From: Legionellaceae bacterium
GTDB taxonomy: Bacteria; Pseudomonadota; Gammaproteobacteria; Legionellales; Legionellaceae
Length of the DNA: 37,508 nucleotides
Assembly (NCBI GenBank): GCA_030696465.1
Contig: JAUYSE010000011.1
Span: 1 to 37,508, forward strand
Direction: 5' to 3'
Translations under genes and position numbers: made by a program
Part shown: positions 21,359-31,391 of the stretch, piece after piece
How the letters are laid out: every line of letters begins with the position of its first letter
How positions within the stretch are numbered: the first letter of the stretch is position 1
The notes under the pieces: model-generated
The model's database searches: none
What the model was told of the DNA's origin: nothing
Seen by the model: the letters and a program-made list of their open reading frames with translations, nothing else

Positions 21359-21480
21359 CAGAAGGAATGAAGGCGAGAAGCGTCTTTAAAAAACGTCAAA
21401 AAACAGGACGTTTTTTGCGAGCAGCCAGGGATGGCATATAGCGTTTTTTTAAAGACGCTTCTCGCCTTTATTACTTCTAC
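21359..21480. repeat. Palindromic intergenic element with ~38-bp inverted ends
   Basis: GCAGAAGGAATGAAGGCGAGAAGCGTCTTTAAAAAACG versus reverse complement of right end GTAGAAGTAATAAAGGCGAGAAGCGTCTTTAAAAAAACG (3 substitutions plus one A-run length difference). Contains an inner hairpin AAACGTC...GACGTTT. Confidence 0.8.
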
Positions 21481-21500
21481 CTCGATCCAAATTAAAACAT

Positions 21501-21525
21501 AAATTAAAATTAAAATTAAAATTTT
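21501..21525. repeat. Short AT-rich hexanucleotide tandem repeat
   Basis: AAATTAAAATTAAAATTAAAATTTT. Confidence 0.6.
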
Positions 21526-21577
21526 CCTGGATTCCGCAGATAAACCGCAGAAAGCAGGCTTCAGTGTATCCGTATCT

Positions 21578-23554
21578 CTAGATCCACTGCTTTTTTAGCC
21601 AAGCAATTTTATCGCGAATCAGTGCCGCTTCTTCAAACTCTAAATTCTGAGCATGCATCCGCATTTGTTTTTCTAAAAGAATCATTTCTTTTTGTGCGGC
21701 CTCCACAGAGTGAATGTTCATACCTTGCGCCGCAACCTCCGTAACAGGAGCATCCTCAGGTACCGCTAATGTCCCCATAATGGGTTTTTCTATTCCTTTC
21801 GGTGTAATGCCATGTAACACGTTATGTGCTTTTTGTCTCTCTCGTCGCCTATCCGTTTCATCCATCGCGCGGCGCATAGAGTTGGTGATAGTAGTGGCGT
21901 ATAAAATCACACGTCCCTGAATATTACGCGCGGCTCGACCTATGGTTTGGATGAGTGAACGCTCTGAACGTAAAAACCCTTCCTTATCAGCATCTAAGAT
22001 GGCAACCAACGCCACTTCGGGCATATCGAGTCCTTCACGTAATAAGTTAATGCCCACTAATACATCGAAAGTGCCTAGGCGCAAATCCCGAATAATTTCC
22101 ATACGTTCAATGGTATCAATATCAGAATGCAAATAACGCACTTTGATTCCATGTTCTGCCAAATAGTCTGTTAAATTTTCCGCCATCTTTTTGGTGAGCG
22201 TGGTTACTAATACACGATAACCTTCGCGCGTGACCAACGTGATTTCCGAGAGTAAATCCTCCACTTGCGTCGTCGCATCTCGTACTGTAATCTCGGGATC
22301 GATCAGCCCCGTCGGACGTATCACTTGCTCTATTAAAGCATCCGTGTGCGCCATTTCATAAGGGCCAGGTGTCGCCGATACATATATCGTTTGTGGAGAA
22401 CGTGCCTCAAACTCATCAAATTGTAAGGGGCGATTATCCAGTGCCGATGGCAAACGAAAGCCATACTCGACTAAAGTTTGTTTGCGCGCTCTATCCCCTT
22501 TATACATCCCCCCAATTTGTGGCACGGTCACATGTGATTCATCCAACACCAACAAAGCATCATCCGGCAAATAATCAAATAACGTCGGCGGTGCCTCACC
22601 GGGAAGACGTCCTGATAGGTAACGGGAATAATTTTCAATCCCGGAGCAATATCCCAACTCCAACAACATTTCTATATCAAAATTAGTGCGTTGCTCTAAA
22701 CGCTGTGCTTCGACTAATTTATTCTGTGCGGTAAACTCTATGAGTCGCGACTCTAACTCTGCTTTAATCGGATCAATAGACGCCAATAAGCGTTCCCGCG
22801 GTGTCACATAATGCGTTTTAGGAAAAACCGTAATACGAGCCAACTTACTCATCATGCGCCCCGTTAAAGGATCAAACCGGCGAATACTGTGGATGGTTTC
22901 ATCAAAAAGTTCTATACGAACCGCTTCTTTTTCTACCTCTGCGGGAAAAATATCAATCGTATCTCCATGCACTCGAAACTGCCCTCGCTCTAACACCAAG
23001 GTAGTTCGTGTGTATTGCATGTCCACCAAACGTTGCAAAATTTCTCGCTGCGGAATACGCTCCCCGAGCACGCACTGCAAAACCATACGTAAATAAGAGT
23101 CTGGATCTCCTAAGCCATAAATAGCAGACACACTGGCAACAATGATTACATCTCGCCGTTCTATCAACGCCTTTGTGGCGGAAAGACGCATCTGCTCAAT
23201 GTGTTCATTGATGGAAGCATCTTTTTCAATAAAAGTATCTGATGCAGGAACATACGCTTCTGGTTGATAATAATCGTAATATGAGACAAAATACTCGACT
23301 GCATTATTGGGGAAAAATGCTTTAAACTCACTGTACAATTGTGCAGCCAAAGTTTTATTAGGTGCCATCACTAACGTTGGGCGATCTATGGTTTGAATAA
23401 CATGCGCGATGGTAAATGTCTTTCCAGACCCCGTCACCCCTAATAATACCTGGCGTGCAAGACCAGCTTGTACCCCATCCACTAAATGTTGGATGGCCCC
23501 TGGCTGATCGCCCGCAGGGCTATACTCTGAACATAACTGAAAGGATGAATTCAT
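21578..23554 (-). CDS. uvrB: UvrABC system protein B
   Basis: [35 protein letters not shown] Walker [13 protein letters not shown] beta-hairpin, C-terminal UVR domain. Start at 23554 because the longer ORF overlaps aspC and lacks homology. Confidence 0.97.
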   Translation of the reverse strand: MNSSFQLCSEYSPAGDQPGAIQHLVDGVQAGLARQVLLGVTGSGKTFTIAHVIQTIDRPTLVMAPNKTLAAQLYSEFKAFFPNNAVEYFVSYYDYYQPEAYVPASDTFIEKDASINEHIEQMRLSATKALIERRDVIIVASVSAIYGLGDPDSYLRMVLQCVLGERIPQREILQRLVDMQYTRTTLVLERGQFRVHGDTIDIFPAEVEKEAVRIELFDETIHSIRRFDPLTGRMMSKLARITVFPKTHYVTPRERLLASIDPIKAELESRLIEFTAQNKLVEAQRLEQRTNFDIEMLLELGYCSGIENYSRYLSGRLPGEAPPTLFDYLPDDALLVLDESHVTVPQIGGMYKGDRARKQTLVEYGFRLPSALDNRPLQFDEFEARSPQTIYVSATPGPYEMAHTDALIEQVIRPTGLIDPEITVRDATTQVEDLLSEITLVTREGYRVLVTTLTKKMAENLTDYLAEHGIKVRYLHSDIDTIERMEIIRDLRLGTFDVLVGINLLREGLDMPEVALVAILDADKEGFLRSERSLIQTIGRAARNIQGRVILYATTITNSMRRAMDETDRRRERQKAHNVLHGITPKGIEKPIMGTLAVPEDAPVTEVAAQGMNIHSVEAAQKEMILLEKQMRMHAQNLEFEEAALIRDKIAWLKKQWI

Positions 23555-23579
23555 ACATTCCTTATTACAAGAGGCTTCT

Positions 23580-24764
23580 ATGTCAATATTACTTGCTGAA
23601 CGCTTAAAATTAGTTAAACCTTCGCCTACCTTGGCGGTCACTGCTCGTGCAGCAGCCATGCGTGCAGCAGGTGCAGATATTATCAGTTTCGGCTCAGGAG
23701 AACCAGATTTTGACACCCCGGAGCATATTAAACAAGCCGCGATTAAGGCGATTCAAAATGGTTTTACTAAATATACCGCCGTCGGTGGAATTCCTGAATT
23801 AAAAGAAGCGGTTCGCCAAAAATTTAAAGAAGATAATCAGCTAGAATACTCCACCGACGAAATCGTTATTTCTGTTGGTGGTAAACAAAGCATCTACAAT
23901 CTCTGTCAAGCACTGATCAATCCTGGCGATGAAGTTATTATCCCTGCTCCATACTGGGTTTCTTATCCAGATATCGCTTTATTAGCAGAAGGCGTGCCCG
24001 TTATTATCCCTACCACTATCGATCAACATTATAAAATTTTACCAGAACAGCTTGACGCAGCCATTACCCCAAAAACTCGACTCTTTTTTATCAATAGTCC
24101 TTCAAACCCATCGGGTATTGCATACAGTGCAGCAGAGCTCCGCGCACTAGGAGATGTCCTTGAGCGACATCCGCACGTTCTCATTGCTACCGATGATATG
24201 TACGAAAAGATTCTCTGGTCGCAACCTTTCGTGAATATTCTCAATACCAATCCTGCGCTATATTCTCGAACGATCGTGCTCAACGGCGTATCTAAAGCAT
24301 ACTCGATGACTGGCTGGCGTATTGGATATACAGCCGGGCCCAAACCCCTCATTAACGCAATGACCATGATTCAATCACAATCGACTTCGAATCCTTGTAG
24401 TATTGCACAAAAAGCAGCCGTTGCAGCCTTGTTAGGCCCTCAAGACGCAGTCGCACAGATGACCCAAGCCTTTGAACAAAGACATACTTATCTATTAGAG
24501 CGTCTCAACGCCATTCCAGGGATTCAAGTCGTTCCCGCAGATGGTACTTTTTATAGTTTTCCTTCCGTGCAAACTATTATTGAAGCCAAAAAATTGAAAA
24601 ATGACTTAGAGTTCTCGCAGCTTTTATTAGAAGAAACTGGCGTCGCTTTGGTTCCTGGCTCTGCTTTTGGATGTGAGGGTTGTATCCGTCTTTCTTTTGC
24701 CACGGACCTGACCTCTTTAGAAAAGGCGATGGACCGTCTAGCGCGTTTTTGCGAACTATCATAA
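23580..24764 (+). CDS. aspC: Pyridoxal phosphate-dependent aspartate aminotransferase (class I/II)
   Basis: [55 protein letters not shown]-lysine motif. Confidence 0.93.
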   Translation: MSILLAERLKLVKPSPTLAVTARAAAMRAAGADIISFGSGEPDFDTPEHIKQAAIKAIQNGFTKYTAVGGIPELKEAVRQKFKEDNQLEYSTDEIVISVGGKQSIYNLCQALINPGDEVIIPAPYWVSYPDIALLAEGVPVIIPTTIDQHYKILPEQLDAAITPKTRLFFINSPSNPSGIAYSAAELRALGDVLERHPHVLIATDDMYEKILWSQPFVNILNTNPALYSRTIVLNGVSKAYSMTGWRIGYTAGPKPLINAMTMIQSQSTSNPCSIAQKAAVAALLGPQDAVAQMTQAFEQRHTYLLERLNAIPGIQVVPADGTFYSFPSVQTIIEAKKLKNDLEFSQLLLEETGVALVPGSAFGCEGCIRLSFATDLTSLEKAMDRLARFCELS

Positions 24765-26128
24765 TGAAGACAGCACTTCGAAACGTGGCGAGCATCTATC
24801 GCCACAAAAAGCGCTATACTTTTATGTTCGGAGTGTTGTTCTGTTTTTATACTTGGCTACTCTATAAAGTCCTAGACACCAATTGGAAAAACGACTTTTT
24901 CTGTTTTTACAATTCAGCAAAAAATTTATTACATCATCTAAATCCTTACGTTCCTTATGATATCCCCGGCAAATTTGAAAATATGCCTATCAACTATAAT
25001 CCGCCCTTCACTATTATTACAGAAAGTATTCTAGCGCTTTTTTCAAGACCCGTCGCCACGGCACTTTGGATTCTTCTTTCTTTAGGCGCGGTGAGTATAG
25101 GATATAAAATAGTATTAACCCTCTTGCCACAAAAAGCGCTGAGCAAAAAATACCCTTGGTTTGTATTTCTCTGCGTCCTCAGCAGTACCTGCGTTATTAA
25201 AAATGCACTCACGGGACAAATGGGCAATTTTTTATTTTTATTACTGATAGCTGGCTATTATTTTTATCAACAAAAAAAAGACCTACCAGCTGGGATATTT
25301 TGGGGAATACTCACCAGTCTAAAATTCTTTCCGGCACTCCTTTTAATTTATTCCTGGCAAAAAAATAGAGCCCGTGTCGCCTATATTATGCTCATCACCA
25401 TTGTCGTATGTAGCAGCTTCCCCTATTTTATTTATGGCAGCGCCCCGTATTTTCAATATATTGCGGCGCTTAAAACCAGTGTTATCGTTATTAATGCCTC
25501 TTGGAATGCCTCTATTCTAGGACTCATGGCGCGCCTTACGTCCCCTACCTCCACTTTATCCTATTACAGCTATTATCATGTGCATAACCTAGACCTGCTT
25601 TTTCCAGGGTTGGCCCCCTTAAAGTACAGCTATATTTTTATACTTTTTTGCTCATTAATCGCCTACTTTAACTATTTAAAACGGGATAACGATACTCCTG
25701 AAAACCATCAAAGTTTTAATTTTACTATCTGCCTCATGTTATTACTCAGCCCTTTAGGCTGGAACTATTATTTTCCCATGCTGATTTTACCCGTATTATC
25801 TACCTGGGAAAGCATGGTTGTAAAAAACCAGACCGCTGGCACTGTTATGCTATGGTTGGGCAGTATTGCGCTGCTGAATTTTTCAACTGATTTCAGAACC
25901 CCGTCCATGAGCACCTTTTCTGTCCTCTATGAAGTGGGCTACCATTCTTCTGCCTGTATAGGTTTACTCTTACTCACGTATCTCACTCTACAAACCCCCT
26001 CACCCCAAAAAATTCGACTGCTTCCCCTCAAAACCGCTATCAATTTTTTATTTTTTATCATCGCCATGGGCATCGTTTCTTGCCTTCTATGGCCATTATG
26101 CAATACGCTTGCTGGACGTACCCTATGA
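24764..26128 (+). CDS. DUF2029/glycosyltransferase family 87-like integral membrane protein
   Basis: Polytopic; [38 protein letters not shown] pattern of GT87/DUF2029. Start overlaps the aspC stop (TAATG). Confidence 0.75.
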   Translation: MKTALRNVASIYRHKKRYTFMFGVLFCFYTWLLYKVLDTNWKNDFFCFYNSAKNLLHHLNPYVPYDIPGKFENMPINYNPPFTIITESILALFSRPVATALWILLSLGAVSIGYKIVLTLLPQKALSKKYPWFVFLCVLSSTCVIKNALTGQMGNFLFLLLIAGYYFYQQKKDLPAGIFWGILTSLKFFPALLLIYSWQKNRARVAYIMLITIVVCSSFPYFIYGSAPYFQYIAALKTSVIVINASWNASILGLMARLTSPTSTLSYYSYYHVHNLDLLFPGLAPLKYSYIFILFCSLIAYFNYLKRDNDTPENHQSFNFTICLMLLLSPLGWNYYFPMLILPVLSTWESMVVKNQTAGTVMLWLGSIALLNFSTDFRTPSMSTFSVLYEVGYHSSACIGLLLLTYLTLQTPSPQKIRLLPLKTAINFLFFIIAMGIVSCLLWPLCNTLAGRTL

Positions 26129-26877
26129 CTACCCCTGAAGAAACCACTGATTTTGGATTTACCTCCATTCCGCTATCCGAAAAAACCCATAAAGTACGCG
26201 ACGTATTCCAGTCTGTCGCACCATATTATGATCGCATGAATGATATTATGTCTTTCGGTCTACATCGCCTCTGGAAACGTATGGCCATTAGCCTAGCACA
26301 ACCACGACCAGGCGACACAGTGCTTGATCTTGCTGGTGGCAGTGGTGACCTCTCCTATCTGCTCAGTCGAGCCGTGGGCAGTCAAGGTCAGGTTATACTC
26401 AGTGATATCAATGCCTCCATGTTAGAAACCGGGCGTCATCGTCTCACGGATAAAGGCCTTTTAGACAATATAGAATACGTTCAGGCCAATGCAGAACAGC
26501 TCCCCTTCCCTGGTGATTCTGTCCATTTAGTCACGATAGGTTTTGGTCTACGTAATGTCACACAAAAATCGAAAGCTTTATCAGAGATGTATCGCGTTTG
26601 TAAACCTGGCGGACAAATGCTTGTGCTCGAGTTTTCAAAACCCGTCTGTGCCGGGCTCACCCCCGTATATGATTGGTATTCTTTTAAAGTAATGCCTTAT
26701 CTTGGAAAAATATTCTCACAAGATGAAGCAAGTTATCGCTACCTCGCAGAATCTATCCGCATGCATCCCGATCAGGCCGCCCTCAAAACACTGATTGAAA
26801 CAGCTGGCTTTGACGATTGCAGCGTACATAATTTATGCGGTGGTATTGTCGCCATACATCGCGCATTTAAATACTAG
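26125..26877 (+). CDS. ubiE: Ubiquinone/menaquinone biosynthesis C-methyltransferase
   Basis: [71 protein letters not shown]. Confidence 0.97.
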   Translation: MTTPEETTDFGFTSIPLSEKTHKVRDVFQSVAPYYDRMNDIMSFGLHRLWKRMAISLAQPRPGDTVLDLAGGSGDLSYLLSRAVGSQGQVILSDINASMLETGRHRLTDKGLLDNIEYVQANAEQLPFPGDSVHLVTIGFGLRNVTQKSKALSEMYRVCKPGGQMLVLEFSKPVCAGLTPVYDWYSFKVMPYLGKIFSQDEASYRYLAESIRMHPDQAALKTLIETAGFDDCSVHNLCGGIVAIHRAFKY

Positions 26878-26885
26878 GTAAATAT

Positions 26886-27473
26886 ATGTCCATACCCTCG
26901 TTTATACATAATCTTATCAATACCTTGCTACAGGAATATGTGGATTGGGAAGCGTCCCCCATCTGGCCTCGACTTCTCGCCGAACAAAAAACCTTATTAA
27001 TCGAAATTCAGCCGTTTGGCGCGCAAGTATTTGTACAATTTCTCCCTCGTGGTGCCGTACTTGTAGAAAAAACCTCGGCAGATACTCGTATCGAATGTGA
27101 TTGGCCCGCGCTACTGCGCCTCGCTACTTTAGCGCAGCATGGCCATATGCCCAGTTCCGTAAAAATCACTGGCGATCTAGAGTTTGCACAACAGTTACAA
27201 CAATGTCTCAACGGTGTCATCATCGATTGGGAAACCCCACTGACGCAAATTACGGGTAATTTTATGGCGGTTCCTCTACTATATTTCCTGAACCAAAGTA
27301 AAGCCTTTGCACAAAGACTCTTAGATACAGTACAATACGCACTTTCCACTTATTTACAAGACGAACTACGGCAAACCCCATGTCGGGAAGAAGTCGAGGA
27401 TTTTTATCAAGACCTCTATCACACCACTCTAGACGTAGATCGAGCCGCAGCCCGACTTCCATTAAAAATATGA
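26886..27473 (+). CDS. ubiJ: Ubiquinone biosynthesis accessory factor UbiJ (SCP2 domain)
   Basis: SCP2-like ~195-aa protein located exactly between ubiE and ubiB, with ITGDLEFAQQLQQCL and C-terminal DFYQDLYHTTLDVDRAAARL. Confidence 0.88.
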   Translation: MSIPSFIHNLINTLLQEYVDWEASPIWPRLLAEQKTLLIEIQPFGAQVFVQFLPRGAVLVEKTSADTRIECDWPALLRLATLAQHGHMPSSVKITGDLEFAQQLQQCLNGVIIDWETPLTQITGNFMAVPLLYFLNQSKAFAQRLLDTVQYALSTYLQDELRQTPCREEVEDFYQDLYHTTLDVDRAAARLPLKI

Positions 27474-29068
27474 AAATTTTTCGTTCTTTTTGCCGCTTTT
27501 TCTTTATTTACCATGTGATCGTCCGTAGAGGGATTTTTCACTGCCTACCCAATACCGGTATTTTTTTCGTCCTAAGATTTTGCTTTTATCTCTATCCGCT
27601 TGCTTGGTTTATTAGAAAACCTGCTAACACCGGATTAGCGCTCAAAGAAACTTTCGCTCAGCTGGGGCCTATCTTTATTAAATTTGGTCAAGCACTCTCT
27701 ACTCGGCCAGATATACTCCCTTTGGAAGTAACCGAAGAACTCTCAAAACTACGAGACAATGCTCCTTCTTTTCCATCTGACATCGCAATACAGATCATCG
27801 AGCAAAATTTATCGGCGCCTTTGCATACTGCTTTTGCCATTTTTGAAACCACCCCTTTAGGGTCGGCTTCTATTGCGCAAGTGCATGCAGCGCAGCTTTT
27901 GAATGGTGACGAAGTCATTGTGAAAGTGGTCAGACCTCATATTCAAGATAAAATTCAACAAGATATTCATCTCATGAGGCATATTGCTACCCTTTTGCAC
28001 TGTGTCTATCCTGCAAGCAAGCGACTTAAACTCTTCGCAATCATTGCTGAATTTGAAAAGCATTTATTACGCGAGCTCGATATGCAACAAGAGGGGGCCA
28101 ATGCTTCCCAATTACGTCGAAATTTTCACAACTCTCCATTACTGTATGTTCCTAAAGTATATTGGGAATATACCGGTACCTCTATTTTGGTTATGGAACG
28201 TATCCATGGTATTCCTATTACGGATGTCGACACTTTAGATGCGCAACAGATTAATCGCAAAAAATTAGCAGAGCAAGGCATTGTTATATTCCTCTCCCAA
28301 GTGTTTCGTGATTGTTTTTTTCATGCAGACATGCATCCAGGCAATATTTTCGTGAATCCACACCGCCAAGAAAACCCACAATACATTTGTGTGGACTTCG
28401 GTATTGTCGGAACCCTCAACGAGCGCGACAAACGCTATCTGGCCGAAAACCTCTACGCCTTTTTCACGCGCGACTATGAGCGTGTTGCCGTGCTGCATCT
28501 TGAGTCTGGTGGGGTTCCTTCTCATATTGATGTACATGATTTTGCGAATGCACTACGTGCTGTGTGTGAACCCATTTTTGAAAAGCCTCTCAAAGATATT
28601 TCTTTTAGTATGCTTTTATTACGACTGATTATGGTTGCCAAACAATTTGAAATGGATATACAACCTCAATTATTTTTACTACGAAAAACCTTATTAACCG
28701 TCGAAGGCTTAGGTCGACAGTTATATCCTGAACTAGACCTCTGGAAAACCGCAAAACCCTTTTTAGAAAAATGGTTACGTGAACAAGTTGGTTTCAAAAA
28801 ATTTCTGCAGCATTGTAAACAAGAGCTCCCTTTTTTAATAGAGCAGCTCCCCGATCTCCCTCGGCGCCTCTATCAAATGCTTGATGTAAAAAAGACAGCT
28901 ACCCCGCCACCTATTTCTATACAATGGGGTTATGGATTTTGCGCAGGCTTGGGGCTTGGATTGCTGGCAATTACTCTCTTAAGGGAGTATCATTTTCCTG
29001 AACCTTGGAATGCCCCGGCTATATTAGGGGGGCTTATCCTCCTCAGTCTCTCTTTAATAAGGAGATAA
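27470..29068 (+). CDS. ubiB: Ubiquinone biosynthesis regulatory protein kinase-like UbiB
   Basis: LGPIFIKFGQALSTRPDILP, LGSASIAQVHAAQL, FFHADMHPGNIFV, CVDFGIVGTL. Confidence 0.97.
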   Translation: MKIFRSFCRFFFIYHVIVRRGIFHCLPNTGIFFVLRFCFYLYPLAWFIRKPANTGLALKETFAQLGPIFIKFGQALSTRPDILPLEVTEELSKLRDNAPSFPSDIAIQIIEQNLSAPLHTAFAIFETTPLGSASIAQVHAAQLLNGDEVIVKVVRPHIQDKIQQDIHLMRHIATLLHCVYPASKRLKLFAIIAEFEKHLLRELDMQQEGANASQLRRNFHNSPLLYVPKVYWEYTGTSILVMERIHGIPITDVDTLDAQQINRKKLAEQGIVIFLSQVFRDCFFHADMHPGNIFVNPHRQENPQYICVDFGIVGTLNERDKRYLAENLYAFFTRDYERVAVLHLESGGVPSHIDVHDFANALRAVCEPIFEKPLKDISFSMLLLRLIMVAKQFEMDIQPQLFLLRKTLLTVEGLGRQLYPELDLWKTAKPFLEKWLREQVGFKKFLQHCKQELPFLIEQLPDLPRRLYQMLDVKKTATPPPISIQWGYGFCAGLGLGLLAITLLREYHFPEPWNAPAILGGLILLSLSLIRR

Positions 29069-29069
29069 C

Positions 29070-29234
29070 ATGGGATTAAGCAATGCGAGCCCTGTTTCTT
29101 TGTTACTTATTTTTCTAATGATAATTTTCATTTTTGGTACAGAAAAGTTAAAGCATATCGGCCATGACTTAGGAGAGGCGCTTAAAAATTTTCGCCGCGC
29201 CCTACAAGACTCCGATACGGAATCCAAATCATGA
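29070..29234 (+). CDS. tatA: Twin-arginine translocase subunit TatA
   Basis: 54-aa ORF below the track cutoff: MGLSNASPVSLLLIFLMIIFIFGTEKLKHIGHDLGEALKNFRRALQDSDTESKS, the TatA transmembrane-hinge (FGTEKL)-amphipathic pattern, directly after ubiB. Confidence 0.88.
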   Translation: MGLSNASPVSLLLIFLMIIFIFGTEKLKHIGHDLGEALKNFRRALQDSDTESKS

Positions 29235-29479
29235 ATCTTGCGGAATGTCTCCTAACCTTGTTGGTTGCCCTTCTCGTTTTTAATCCGAAACAATTACCTA
29301 TGCTGGTAAAACATTTGGCCAAAGTCTGGCGTATGACGCAGCGTAGTCAAACTATTTTCCGTAGTTGGTGGGATGAACAACTCAAACATCTCCGTTTACA
29401 AGAAAATGAACATAAAGCACAAGCTGCAGATCAGTATTACCAACACCGACCCTCCGACTCTAAGGACCGTCTTCTATGA
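29231..29479 (+). CDS. tatB: TatB-like protein
   Basis: Short N-terminal TM, NPKQLPMLVKHLAKVWR hinge and amphipathic helix; directly after tatA with ATGA overlap. Divergent. Confidence 0.65.
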   Translation: MNLAECLLTLLVALLVFNPKQLPMLVKHLAKVWRMTQRSQTIFRSWWDEQLKHLRLQENEHKAQAADQYYQHRPSDSKDRLL

Positions 29480-30162
29480 ACAGATATTCCCTCTTTGTCT
29501 GTTGTACGCTTACCTTTCTACTTTCCAGCTGCTATGGCCCCCCTTATCATCAATTTGAACCAGAAAAAGACACCACCAGTATTGCGGCTCATACGGCTGC
29601 AGGGACGGGGATAGGTGCGGCAATAGGCGTAGCTGCTGGGGCCACCCTCGTTGGTGCCGGAGTTGGTCTCGGGGCGGGCGGCGTCGCCGGTCTGATTAAA
29701 AATAGCCGGCCTTATCTTATTCGAAAACTCGCCGAAGAAAACATCCAAACCATTGATTATTTGGGAACCACCACCCTGATTATTCCTACAGATATTTATT
29801 TTGTCTCGAAAAGTGCGCGCTTAGATGACTTAAAACATGTTGGACTAGAAAACGTCATCCGTTTAATTCAAGCCTCACCACACCATACTATTTATGTGGC
29901 AGGATTCTCTGATCATATAGGTTCCGCACAACAACGCTATATGCGCAGTGATGCCTATGCAAATGCGATTATTACCTTCCTCTGGGCCAATGGTATTCCG
30001 GCTAAACATCTTTCTCTACAGGGATATGGTGATACTTTTACTATCGCCGATCCACAAACCATCCATGGCGATGCACAAAATCGTCATGTTGAGATCCAAT
30101 GGCATGTGAAACCAAATCCTGCCGTCTATAATACCCACACCATGGAAAACCAAGAAAAATGA
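29476..30162 (+). CDS. OmpA-family lipoprotein with glycine-zipper region
   Basis: Lipobox LLSSC, GTGIGAAIGVAAGATLVGAGVGLGAGGVAG zipper, OmpA-C pattern VAGFSDHIGSAQQRYMRSDAYANAIITFLWANGIPAKHLSLQGYGDT...NRHVEI. Confidence 0.85.
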   Translation: MNRYSLFVCCTLTFLLSSCYGPPYHQFEPEKDTTSIAAHTAAGTGIGAAIGVAAGATLVGAGVGLGAGGVAGLIKNSRPYLIRKLAEENIQTIDYLGTTTLIIPTDIYFVSKSARLDDLKHVGLENVIRLIQASPHHTIYVAGFSDHIGSAQQRYMRSDAYANAIITFLWANGIPAKHLSLQGYGDTFTIADPQTIHGDAQNRHVEIQWHVKPNPAVYNTHTMENQEK

Positions 30163-31391
30163 AACAGTTTCACGAATCTATCGCCAAATATATTGGGGGC
30201 ACCTTATTAATTATCGGAACCTCCATCGGTGGCGGGATGCTCGCTTTGCCGATTGTGCTCAGTAAAGTTGGTTTTGCAAATACTTTTGTTGCATTGATTT
30301 TCTGTTGGTTCATTATGACGCTCGGCGCTTTATTTATCTTAGAAGTTTGTGCGCAACTGCCCACGGGAACCAACCTCATTTCTATGTCGCGCTATACGTT
30401 GGGGCCTATAGGTGCGGGCATTGCATGGATAAGCTATCTATTCTTGCTCTATAGTTTACTCTCTGGTTATATTGCCGGTGGCAGCGATATTATCTATACC
30501 GTCTCTCAATCTTTTTCATTTCCGCTTTCTGACCCCTTTCAGGCCTGTATTTTCACGCTCTTATGCAGCGTTATTGTCTACCGTGGTATAGAGACCGTTG
30601 ATTACGTCAATCGAGGTTTAATGTTTGGCAAGCTGAGTATATATTTAATTTTACTCGTGCTGATTAGCCCTTTTATACAAAGCCATCAACTCTCTGTTGG
30701 CAGTATCCACGCTATCCCGCCCACCCTCACCACCTTAATTTCCGCCTATGGCTTTGCCACTATTGTCCCCAGTTTACGCGACTATTTTCATAACGATTTA
30801 GTCGGACTACGCAAAATGATTCTTTGGGGCTCATGCATTCCTCTTATCTGCTATATTTTCTGGAATGCAGTTATTATGGGGGTTATCCCCGCACATGGCG
30901 CCTTCGGACTCGTCTCCCTCATGCACGACCCTCACGCCACAAGCACGCTAGGAGAGTCGCTATCACACGTTCTGCATACCCCTTGGATTATCAAACTTTT
31001 TAATTTTTTCACGTCTATCTGCATTTTAACGGCTTTCTTAGCGGTCTCTACAGGCTTATTCGACTTCTTAGCCGATGGACTCTCCCTTAAAAAACAAGGA
31101 TCACAAGGATTCGCTGTTTTTTTACTGACATTTGCCCCTCCATTAGCCATTGTCCTGCTCAAACCGGATCTTTATTTACTGGCATTTCGTTTTGCGGGCG
31201 TCGCTTGTATTATCTTATTGTTACTCTTACCTGCACTCATGGTGTGGCGAGGCCGAAAAACGCATAAAGTATGGACATCATCCCATATTCCGGGAGGCTA
31301 TTTCACCGTATACTTCTTAATAGCTTCGAGTCTTTTTATGCTCTATATTGCGATAAAATATGAGATCTTTCTTAAAATGGGCTGGTTGTAA
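30159..31391 (+). CDS. Aromatic amino acid (tyrosine/tryptophan-type) permease, HAAAP family
   Basis: GGTLLIIGTSIGGGMLALPIV, YIAGGSDII, LISAYGFATIVPSLRDYF; TyrP/Mtr-like. Confidence 0.87.
   Translation: MKQFHESIAKYIGGTLLIIGTSIGGGMLALPIVLSKVGFANTFVALIFCWFIMTLGALFILEVCAQLPTGTNLISMSRYTLGPIGAGIAWISYLFLLYSLLSGYIAGGSDIIYTVSQSFSFPLSDPFQACIFTLLCSVIVYRGIETVDYVNRGLMFGKLSIYLILLVLISPFIQSHQLSVGSIHAIPPTLTTLISAYGFATIVPSLRDYFHNDLVGLRKMILWGSCIPLICYIFWNAVIMGVIPAHGAFGLVSLMHDPHATSTLGESLSHVLHTPWIIKLFNFFTSICILTAFLAVSTGLFDFLADGLSLKKQGSQGFAVFLLTFAPPLAIVLLKPDLYLLAFRFAGVACIILLLLLPALMVWRGRKTHKVWTSSHIPGGYFTVYFLIASSLFMLYIAIKYEIFLKMGWL

Noticed and set aside
23555-23716. N-terminal extension of the uvrB ORF in the track
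   Set aside because: Lacks UvrB homology and would overlap the 5' end of aspC; the start at [21 protein letters not shown] fits the family.
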